The position numbers were made by a program, and so were the translations under genes. Positions 16,162-23,479 of a stretch of 64,000 nucleotides of DNA are shown here, one piece after another. Within the stretch, counting starts at the first letter, position 1, and each line of letters begins with the position of its first letter. The notes under the pieces are model-generated. The model was not told the DNA's origin. It saw only the letters and a program-made list of their open reading frames with translations, and did no database searches. This DNA is from an uncultured delta proteobacterium (lineage in GTDB: Bacteria; Myxococcota; Myxococcia; Myxococcales; 40CM-4-68-19), in NCBI GenBank assembly GCA_903911145.1, contig CAIWCD010000035.1, forward strand, positions 1-64,000, written 5' to 3'.

Positions 16162-16653
16162 ATGACGTTCGACGAACTCCTTCGCGAGCATGGTCCCGCA
16201 CTCTGGCGGGTCATCGCGAGCTACGCGCCACCCGGAGCCGAACGCGACGACCTCGGGCAGGAGGTCCTCGTCGCCGTCTGGCAGGCGTTGCCCCGGTTTC
16301 GCTCGGAGAGCTCGCCGCGATCCTTCGTCTTGCGCATCGCTCACAACCGCGGCCTCTCGCACGCCTGGCGCCGTGCGAGGCAAGCCCCATCCGGATCGGA
16401 GCTGCCGGAACTCGCCGACCCGGGGCCCGGGGCAGACGAGCGCGCGGTTGCGCACGAGCGCGTCGAACTGTTTCTCAGGCACCTGCGCGCGCTGCCGTTG
16501 GGGCAGCGCCAGGTGCTTGCACTCTCGCTCGAAGGCCTTCCGCACGCCGAGATTGCCGCCATTGCCGGCATTACGCCGGAGAACGTCGCAGTCCGGCTTG
16601 GCCGTGCGCGAGAGGCGCTGCGCCGTTCGATCGCAGAGGAGGAATCAGCATGA
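16162..16653 (+). CDS. ECF-type RNA polymerase sigma factor
   Basis: A 163-residue extracytoplasmic-function sigma factor with region 2 (about 5-75: DDLGQEVLVAVWQALPRF, then a helix rich in Arg) and region 4 (about 105-155: LPLGQRQVLALSLEGLPHAEIAAIAG, an HTH; shown here in part). GTG at 16159 and ATG at 16162 are adjacent and in frame. The next gene begins inside its stop (ATGA overlap), so the two are translated together, the usual layout for a sigma factor and its regulator. Promoter specificity is unknown. Confidence 0.9.
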   Translation: MTFDELLREHGPALWRVIASYAPPGAERDDLGQEVLVAVWQALPRFRSESSPRSFVLRIAHNRGLSHAWRRARQAPSGSELPELADPGPGADERAVAHERVELFLRHLRALPLGQRQVLALSLEGLPHAEIAAIAGITPENVAVRLGRAREALRRSIAEEESA

Positions 16654-17222
16654 CCGACTCCGAATGGAACGCTTGGCAATCCACATGGCGTGCTGCGGCC
16701 GGACCGCTTCCCGACCTGCGGGCCCGCGCGAAGCGGGAGACGCGGCTTCACCGCTTCGCCAACATCGCCTTCTTCCTGCTCATCGTCGTCGCGCTCGCCA
16801 CGCTCGTGCCGATCTTCTCCGCGTCCGAGCGCGAGGTCCACGAGATCGGCTGGGTGATCGTCGCCTTCTGCGCCGCCATGTCGATCGGCTACGTCTGGAT
16901 CCAGCGCGGCATCGCGGTGGACGAGGCGGAGAGTCCCCGCGAGGCGCTTGCCTTCCTCGAGCGGCGCCTGCGCGTCGAGCGGTTCACGGCCCATCTCATC
17001 CGCTGGGTCTACGCCGCCCTCTGCGCCGCCTTCCTGCTCATCTTCCCGCGGCTGGTTGCGCAGCACGAGAAGCCATGGCTCGAGAAGGCGATCTCCTATC
17101 CCGCGATGGCGCTGATGCTCGTCGTCACCTTCACCGCGCCATGGTGGGTCGCCCGCAGAAACCGTCCCCGCCAGCAGGAGAGCGATCGCTGGCGTCGCTG
17201 GATGGACGAGCAGCAGCTCTGA
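16650..17222 (+). CDS. Membrane partner of the ECF sigma factor
   Basis: A 190-residue protein overlapping the sigma gene by ATGA. Four hydrophobic helices can be seen: about 37-54, 68-84, 112-128 and 139-158. The N-terminal 35 residues are hydrophilic and cytosolic. I see no HxxxCxxC zinc anti-sigma motif, so this is not a standard ZAS-domain anti-sigma factor. Position strongly suggests it restrains or senses for the sigma factor, but that is inference from layout. The gene ends six bases from the convergent lpdA stop. Confidence 0.72.
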   Translation: MTDSEWNAWQSTWRAAAGPLPDLRARAKRETRLHRFANIAFFLLIVVALATLVPIFSASEREVHEIGWVIVAFCAAMSIGYVWIQRGIAVDEAESPREALAFLERRLRVERFTAHLIRWVYAALCAAFLLIFPRLVAQHEKPWLEKAISYPAMALMLVVTFTAPWWVARRNRPRQQESDRWRRWMDEQQL

Positions 17223-17228
17223 GCGACT

Positions 17229-18647
17229 CTAGATGTGAATCGCCTTGCCGCGGACAGCATGCGCCGCCTCGGTCATCACTTCCGAGAGCGTCGGGTGCGC
17301 GCGCATCACGTGCATCATCTCCTCGCTCGTCGTCTCGAGACGCAGCAGCGAGCAGGCCTCGGCGATCAGCTCCGTCGCCTTCGGGCCGATGATGTGGACG
17401 CCGAGCACCTCGTCATACTTGTCGTCCGCGACGATCTTGCAGAGCCCCTCGGTCGCGCCGAGGATCATGCCCTTCGAGTTGGCCGAGAAGGGGAACGTGC
17501 CGACGCGGACCTTGTAGCCCTTGTCCTTCGCCTGCTTCTCGGTGAGCCCGACCGAGCCGACTTCCGGGTCCGAATAGGTCGCGCCGGGAACGAGATCGTA
17601 GTTCACCGGATGGGGCTTGAGGCCCGCGATCCGCTCGACCGCGAAGATCCCCTCGGCCGACGCGACGTGCGCAAGTTGAGGATGGGCGCGGCCCGGAAGC
17701 ATCACGACGTCGCCGATCGCGGAGAGCCACGGCTCGCCCGTCTGCATCGTCTGCGGATCGATCTGGATGAAGCCGCGCTCCATCTTCACGTTGGTGAACG
17801 CCTCGATACCGAGGCCGTCGGTGACGGGACGGCGGCCGACCGCGCAGAGGAACATCTCCGCCTCGAGCGTCTCGGTGCCCTTCGCGGTCGTGACGATCGC
17901 GCGCACGCCGACTTCGTTGAAGACCTCGACCTTCTCGAGCTTGCTGCCGGTGAGCGAGCGGATCCCTTTGCGGCGCAGCGCCTTCTCCATCTCGGCCGAG
18001 ATGTCCTCGTCCTCGACGGGCAGGAGCCGCGGCATCATCTCGACGATGGTCACTTCGCTGCCGTAGCGGCGATAGATCGACGCGAACTCGACGCCGACCG
18101 CGCCAGCTCCGAGCACGATGAGCCGCTTCGGAACCACTTCGTTGCGCAGCAACTCGTCGGAGGTGACGATCTGCCGCCCGTCGATGCGGATGCCCGGGAT
18201 CAGGCGGGGCGCGGAGCCGGTGGCGATGATGATGTTCTTCGCCTCGATCGTCTGCTCGCCATCCTTGCCGCCCGACACTTGCAGCTTGCCCGCGCCGACG
18301 ATCTTCGCCGTGCCGTGCAGCCGGTCGACCTTGTTCTTGCGGAAGAGGAACTCGATCCCCTTCACGTTCTTGGCGATGACCTTGTCCTTGTACGAGTTGA
18401 CGCCCTTCATATCGATGCGGACGTTCTCGGCGTGCACGCCGATCTTCTCGCCCTCCTGCGACTCCTCGAGGACGTCGGCGGCGTGCAGGAGGCACTTGGT
18501 CGGGATGCATCCGCGCAGAAGGCAGGTGCCGCCGACGCGCTCGTCGCGATCGATCACGACTGTCTTGAGTCCGAGCTGTCCGGCGCGGATGGCGGCGACA
18601 TATCCGCCGGGGCCGGCACCGATGATCGCAAGGTCGTACTGGGCCAT
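17229..18647 (-). CDS. lpdA: Dihydrolipoyl dehydrogenase (E3)
   Basis: A flavoprotein that reoxidises dihydrolipoyl groups with NAD+. The ATG at 18647 has GGAGG five bases upstream and gives 472 residues; the longer open frame upstream is not coding. The FAD-binding start is LAIIGAGPGGYVAAI. The redox disulfide is C42-x4-C47 in GGTCLLRGCIPTKC. The NAD-binding Rossmann motif is VLGAGAVGVEFASIY. The C-terminal HAHPTLSEVMTEAA carries the active-site His and Glu that act with the partner subunit. It should serve both the glycine cleavage proteins encoded at 13.9-15.5 kb and the 2-oxoacid dehydrogenase encoded at 57.9-63.7 kb. Confidence 0.95.
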   Translation of the reverse strand: MAQYDLAIIGAGPGGYVAAIRAGQLGLKTVVIDRDERVGGTCLLRGCIPTKCLLHAADVLEESQEGEKIGVHAENVRIDMKGVNSYKDKVIAKNVKGIEFLFRKNKVDRLHGTAKIVGAGKLQVSGGKDGEQTIEAKNIIIATGSAPRLIPGIRIDGRQIVTSDELLRNEVVPKRLIVLGAGAVGVEFASIYRRYGSEVTIVEMMPRLLPVEDEDISAEMEKALRRKGIRSLTGSKLEKVEVFNEVGVRAIVTTAKGTETLEAEMFLCAVGRRPVTDGLGIEAFTNVKMERGFIQIDPQTMQTGEPWLSAIGDVVMLPGRAHPQLAHVASAEGIFAVERIAGLKPHPVNYDLVPGATYSDPEVGSVGLTEKQAKDKGYKVRVGTFPFSANSKGMILGATEGLCKIVADDKYDEVLGVHIIGPKATELIAEACSLLRLETTSEEMMHVMRAHPTLSEVMTEAAHAVRGKAIHI

Positions 18648-18956
18648 TTCATCCTCCGAAAACGCGGGTGTTCCAAGAGCGCGAGGGAGTAGCCCCCGGG
18701 CCTTTGGCCTGTCAACTGCGCGTGGCTGCTCCGCGTCGGCGGCGGTCTCTTCGTGCGGAAGCACGGCGGCTCTGGTGGGGGGCGGGCGAGCCCGCAGAGA
18801 TAGTTGCTTCTCCAAGCAGTTCCACGTTTCGGGAATGCGCTTGTCGATAGGAACGTAATAGTTGCAGCTCCAACGAAATGGTTGCGGACCTGCGCGGAGC
18901 AGGGGTCTTGGTGGCCGGCGCCGGAGCTTCAATCCTCCTGCACCGGAGGTTCCATC
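18648..18956. other. Gap upstream of lpdA
   Basis: About 310 bases with no supported gene. It holds the lpdA ribosome-binding site (GGAGG at the left end, minus-strand sense). It should also contain the lpdA promoter, but I cannot pick convincing boxes. Confidence 0.5.
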
Positions 18957-19250
18957 GTGCGATTCCTCGACCGAGCTCTTCCTCTCGCCGTCGCCGCGAT
19001 CGCCGTTGTTGGCCGCCACGCGGAGATCCAGCAGACGCGCACCAATGACAAGCCGCAGTTCACCGCGCAGCAGTACGACACCGCGGCGAAGGATGCGGCG
19101 GAGAGGCTTGTCAACAACGGGCTCGCAGCGGCTGGTTGTTCGCCTGCTTGGCGACTCCTCAGGCATGACGGCCGGTGCGCTGGCGGAGCAGCTCGACCTC
19201 GATCCGAGCACGCTGAGCGGAGCGGCGCGAAGGCATGGTCGAAGCACTAG
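18957..19250 (+). CDS. Possible small secreted or membrane protein, 3' end doubtful
   Basis: A GTG at 18957 has GGAGG seven bases upstream, one of the better ribosome-binding sites in the area. The first 50 codons look real: FLDRALPLAVAAIAVVG is a signal-peptide-like helix, followed by a hydrophilic stretch with KPQFTAQQYDTAAKDAA. From about codon 53 the frame runs through DNA whose sensible reading is a MarR-type fragment in the next frame, and the residues become Arg/Ala/Gly-rich. The genuine protein may therefore be truncated or fused by a deletion. No family recognised. Confidence 0.35.
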   Translation: MRFLDRALPLAVAAIAVVGRHAEIQQTRTNDKPQFTAQQYDTAAKDAAERLVNNGLAAAGCSPAWRLLRHDGRCAGGAARPRSEHAERSGAKAWSKH

Positions 19251-19260
19251 CAGCGGCGCT
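19114..19260 (+). pseudogene. MarR-family winged-helix remnant
   Basis: Translated from 19114, this stretch reads TTGSQRLVVRLLG, then MTAGALAEQLDLDPSTLSG, the first half of a MarR winged helix. The intact MarR protein at 53164-53643 has the same order (TAPQQLALRVL, then SSDIAEALHLHPSTMTG). No start codon or dimerisation helix precedes it in frame, and the wing continues only after a frame change near 19225. It is a decayed fragment at the left border of the effector island. Confidence 0.55.
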
Positions 19261-19393
19261 TGGCTGGGAGGACAGGCCGAGTCGCTCCGGAGACGAAAGC
19301 CGCGCTCGGTGCCCTTGCAATACTGCCCTTGGCGCGAACTTCGTATAGCCTGTCTTCCGTGCTGGCATATGCCCGCATCGGGAGCGCGCGCGA

Positions 19394-22300
19394 ATGGTGC
19401 ATGGACCGGTCGTCTCTCCGCAGACCAATCTCTCTACACCGTCGGTGAACGTCTTCTGCCGCCAGGTGAATGGCGCCGCGCAGCCGCTGTCTCCCAACGA
19501 TCGCGCTTACATCCGTCAGCTCGCGCCGGCGAGCGACGTCACCTACTGCGTGATCGTCGGCGACGGCGGGCATGCCCGCACCGTCTACTCAGCGTCGGGC
19601 AACGGAGCGTGGCAGCGGGTCGAGAACCCGACGCTGATGCTGGATCCGCACAACCGCTATGCGATGGTCTGGGAGCCAGCGCCGAGCGCAGCGGGAGCGG
19701 CTGGCGCGGGCGGTGCGGCCGGTGCGAATTCTGGCAACGACGATGCGGCGCCGACCGAGTCGCCCGACGATGTCGACGGAGGCGCGCTCGCGGGCCCGGC
19801 CGCCGGCGGCGATGGCTCGGGCTCGTCCAATCCCGACGAGGTCGCCGACGATGAAGCGAGCCACCAGACTGCCTCGGGCAGCGGAACGGGGCTGGCCGGC
19901 GGACTCGTGCTGCGCCGGTCGGCCGATCACAACGTCACGATGATCATCGGGCAGCCCGCGCAGCTGCGCCTCGTCGTCTGCGATGGAACGGCGGGGCGCC
20001 CAGGCCCGGCGACCGGCCGCCAGATGGCCGCACTCCACCCCGAGCTGATCTCGGCGGTCTGCGGACCGATGTTCGACACCGTGGACGGCACCGGCGCGAC
20101 CGAGGAGGCCCACTACCGCACGTACACGCGCGCGCAGATGCACTACCTCTACCAGCAGCCGGGGCTCGCCACGATCAGCCCGACCGGAGGCCACCGCGAT
20201 GCACACGGCGCGTGGGTTCGCTACACCGACGAGGGGCTGACGCTCTCGGTCGCAGGCGGCAATGCGTCGATGGTGCATCACCGGGTCGTCGCCGACGGCG
20301 CGACCGTCGCGGTGCAGGGCTTTCCGCCGCTCGTCGATACCTCGCGCAACATCACAAACCCCGCGGTCCTCACCAACCAGCAGCACACTCCGCGCTGCGC
20401 CGTCGGCATCCTCGGCGACGGTCGCGTCTTCCTTGCGGCGAGCACCGGCGGCTCGCAGATGACTCCGTTCGCCGACGTGCTGATCGCGATGGGCGCCATT
20501 TGGGCGCTCTACACCGACGGCGGCGGCTCGCGTGCGCTCTACGCGCGAGGGCAGGGAGATGCTCTCGCGTTCCAAATCGGAATGGATTCGCGCCGCGTCG
20601 CTTCGTTCATCGGATTCGTCGCCGAAGGCGCGAGCGCGCATGGATCTGCTCCCGCCCGGAATTCAGCGGCGGCACCTGCGAGCGGGGCCGGCTCGCGATC
20701 GGCGGGTGCGTCGGGCGCCGCACCAGGCACCTCCACGCCCGCCGCTCCTTCACCCGCGGGTGCGCCGGCGGCCAACTCCGCGAACCTATCGGGCGACGAC
20801 GTGATGCCTCCAGGCAGCGATCTCGCGGCCCGGCACAGCAGCTTCCACCTCATTTCAATGGCCGGCTCGCAGAACGTGCATCAAGGGCCGGCTGGCCATG
20901 CCGGGCTGTCCTGGGGGCTGAACGGCTGCGGGCCTACGTCGCGATCGTCGGCGCTGCGCTGGCTCTGCGAGCAAGGGCAGGTCACCGGCCCCGCCGATCT
21001 CATGTCGCTCGTCGCCGATCCGAGCCGCAATGGCAGCCCGTGGGAGTACTACAAGCTCATCTTCCCGACGGTGAATCCGGACAGCACCGACGCGAGCCAC
21101 GACGATCGAGCGGTGCCGCGCGACCAGTGGGTGCCAAACCCAAATGGCATGGTTCCCTGGATGAGCGGCGGGGGCGAGGCCTCGTGCGATCATGAGCTGA
21201 TCGTCAGCTCCATCTGCAGCTACGCGACGCCCAACCTCACCTCCGTGACCGTATCGTCGGAGCACGATTGGCCGAGCGATCGCCTCGGTGTCTTCCGTCG
21301 CTGGCTTCGCAACGGACCGATCACGATCTGCCTCAACCATCCGGCGCACTTCGTCTCGGTGCACGGCGTCGTCGGCGGCAAGCTCCTCATCGCCGATCCG
21401 GGCAACATCCTCTGGCACGTCTGGTGGATCTCGCAGGTCCACAACATGGCCTTGCATCGCGCCGATCACGGCCTGGAGTGGCGGCACCAATCGGGGGACT
21501 GCGCGGCCTGCAACGAACTCCGGCCCAACAGCTACATGCCCGCTGCCGGAGGTGCGCGCACGGCCAACATGTATCTCGCGATCGATCCGAACGTTCCCAT
21601 CCACTGGAAGCTGCCGCCGGTGCCGGCCGGAGCGACGGTGGGGCTGCGATTGACCGACGCCATGGTCGCCGAGGCCGAGGCCGCCGCACGCACGCCGGCC
21701 CAGGCGGCCACGGAAACTCCAGCGGCTTCAGGTCTGCGGCATCGACACTCGCGCGCTGACTTGCAGAGCCCCGCGACGCTCTTCGAGAACATGGGAGGTG
21801 GATCGGCCTGGCAGTTCCGCGCGCCAGGCGCCGCGAGGAGCGGTGCGCAACCGAGTCAGAGCAGCCGTGCGCAGCCCGACGCAGCGGCGAGCGGTGCAGA
21901 CGGCGGGAGCGCGAGCGGAGGCGCATCGGGCGGCGGCAGTGCAGGCAGCGGCGCACCGAGCGGTAGCACGAGCCACCATCATCACCACGCGAGCGGCTCG
22001 GGCACGGGCTCGAGCGGTGCGGCCGGGTCGAGCGCCGGCTCGGCTGGATCTCGCTCGACTGGATCGCCAGCCGCGGCAGGTGGCTCCCCTGCAGCCGGGT
22101 CTGGAGCGAGCGGCAGCGCTGGAGCGGGCGCAAGCAGACCGGCGCCGCCGCCTCCTCCTCTCGCGCAGCCTCTCGGCGAGACCCACGCGACCACGCCGCC
22201 GCGCAGCCAGGTCGCGGCGCAGCAGGTGGTGATTCCGCACCAGATGCCTCCCGCCGATGCGAGCGCGGGTGCGAACGCTGGAGCAGACGGGCATGGAAAT

Positions 22301-23440
22301 GCCGGGCCGCTCGAGGCTCGCCGCGGCGGCCCGCCCCAGGCCTGGAGCCGCGGCAACCTGCCTGTGCGGAGCCCGCCGATCGGCAATCAGCCCGTGCACG
22401 TCAACGATCCGTTTCCGCCGACCGGCTACCACCTCGACGCGCGCGGCAAGATCGTGAACGACCAGGGAGTGGAGCACGCCGAAGAGCCCTACACCAACTA
22501 CAGCCCGCGCCCGTATTCGCGCGCGATGAACGATGTCTTCAACGTCAGCCGCAACGGCTCGTTCATCTCGCGCGTTCTGCGCGTGGTCACGCGCGCCGCC
22601 GACGCCGACGCCAACAGCCCGGGTGAGGGAAAGAACTTCGAGACCATCACCGGAGAGGACGGCCTGACGTTCGGGATCACCGACTTCACTGGCGTTCCGA
22701 CGTTCGTGGCCAACCTGAATCGCGCCTTCCCCGACATCGCGCAGCAGGCGTTCGGCTCGAATTTGCAGAACGCGATGAGCGCCAGCTGGTATCGGGACAA
22801 CAACCACGGAAATCAGTGGCACCGCGACGGCAACCACGAGGCCGGCTCCAACGATCGCGGCGCGATCAGGACCGACTGGCTGCGCCGGGGTCTCGACGAG
22901 GTCCTGACGAACCCTGCGCTGCGCGGATTTCAGCTCGCGGAGTTCATCCGAGAGAAGTGCCGCCCATCGCTCGCGTACTGCCAGCGAACGTTCGGCGCTT
23001 CGGTGCTCGAGTTCACGATGGGGGTCTGCGTCGGCATCGCCAACAGCATGGGCGCCGGGCGTTCGGCGGCGAACGGGCAGAGGGGCTCGGGGATGGCGAT
23101 GGTCGTCGACGGCGCCATCGCCGGGCTCCACCTGACGGCGCCGGTGACGAATGCGGACGATCAGCTCCGCGTCGCGCGGGCGGCGCTGCTGCGCTACGCG
23201 CTGCGCGACTGCCACGGCGATGGCCAGCGGCAGGGTGCGCAGCTGAACGATCGCATCGCGTTCGGCGAAGCGTCGGGGAACCTCTCGACCAACCTGGGCC
23301 ACTCGGGTCGGCGCGCGCGCGGCATCTATCTGCAGTTCCCGCCGGCGCGGCGGGTCGCGTTCAACGGATTCGGCACGTTCTCGCTTGAGCCGAACGAACG
23401 CTACCCGGGCGATCCGACGACCAACAGCGGCGGGGAGTAG
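19394..23440 (+). CDS. Multidomain wall-degrading effector candidate (module, NAGPA, C39-like, C-terminal hydrolase)
   Basis: A 1348-residue protein. Residues 17-97 are the N-terminal module shared with other island proteins (RAYIRQL, NRYAMVWEP). About 165-415 is a NAGPA-type phosphodiester glycosidase: R334-CAVGILGDGRVFL and D375-GGGSRALY match the family's RTAIG and DGGGS motifs. About 468-755 resembles a C39-like papain-fold peptidase, with candidate triad Cys512 (NGCGPTS), His652 (AHFVSVHG) and Asp668 (IADPG), plus GDCAACNE, a possible metal or disulfide site. A 220-residue Ser/Gly/Ala/Pro linker includes five consecutive His. The last 330 residues carry FETITGEDGLTFGITDFTG, weakly reminiscent of chitosanase or lysozyme-like enzymes; this call is tentative. 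No signal peptide. Convergent with the operon at 23480-39257. Confidence 0.75.
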   Translation: MVHGPVVSPQTNLSTPSVNVFCRQVNGAAQPLSPNDRAYIRQLAPASDVTYCVIVGDGGHARTVYSASGNGAWQRVENPTLMLDPHNRYAMVWEPAPSAAGAAGAGGAAGANSGNDDAAPTESPDDVDGGALAGPAAGGDGSGSSNPDEVADDEASHQTASGSGTGLAGGLVLRRSADHNVTMIIGQPAQLRLVVCDGTAGRPGPATGRQMAALHPELISAVCGPMFDTVDGTGATEEAHYRTYTRAQMHYLYQQPGLATISPTGGHRDAHGAWVRYTDEGLTLSVAGGNASMVHHRVVADGATVAVQGFPPLVDTSRNITNPAVLTNQQHTPRCAVGILGDGRVFLAASTGGSQMTPFADVLIAMGAIWALYTDGGGSRALYARGQGDALAFQIGMDSRRVASFIGFVAEGASAHGSAPARNSAAAPASGAGSRSAGASGAAPGTSTPAAPSPAGAPAANSANLSGDDVMPPGSDLAARHSSFHLISMAGSQNVHQGPAGHAGLSWGLNGCGPTSRSSALRWLCEQGQVTGPADLMSLVADPSRNGSPWEYYKLIFPTVNPDSTDASHDDRAVPRDQWVPNPNGMVPWMSGGGEASCDHELIVSSICSYATPNLTSVTVSSEHDWPSDRLGVFRRWLRNGPITICLNHPAHFVSVHGVVGGKLLIADPGNILWHVWWISQVHNMALHRADHGLEWRHQSGDCAACNELRPNSYMPAAGGARTANMYLAIDPNVPIHWKLPPVPAGATVGLRLTDAMVAEAEAAARTPAQAATETPAASGLRHRHSRADLQSPATLFENMGGGSAWQFRAPGAARSGAQPSQSSRAQPDAAASGADGGSASGGASGGGSAGSGAPSGSTSHHHHHASGSGTGSSGAAGSSAGSAGSRSTGSPAAAGGSPAAGSGASGSAGAGASRPAPPPPPLAQPLGETHATTPPRSQVAAQQVVIPHQMPPADASAGANAGADGHGNAGPLEARRGGPPQAWSRGNLPVRSPPIGNQPVHVNDPFPPTGYHLDARGKIVNDQGVEHAEEPYTNYSPRPYSRAMNDVFNVSRNGSFISRVLRVVTRAADADANSPGEGKNFETITGEDGLTFGITDFTGVPTFVANLNRAFPDIAQQAFGSNLQNAMSASWYRDNNHGNQWHRDGNHEAGSNDRGAIRTDWLRRGLDEVLTNPALRGFQLAEFIREKCRPSLAYCQRTFGASVLEFTMGVCVGIANSMGAGRSAANGQRGSGMAMVVDGAIAGLHLTAPVTNADDQLRVARAALLRYALRDCHGDGQRQGAQLNDRIAFGEASGNLSTNLGHSGRRARGIYLQFPPARRVAFNGFGTFSLEPNERYPGDPTTNSGGE

Positions 23441-23479
23441 CCCGCCACTTGGAAACGAAAGCGGGCTTCAACGCGCTCG

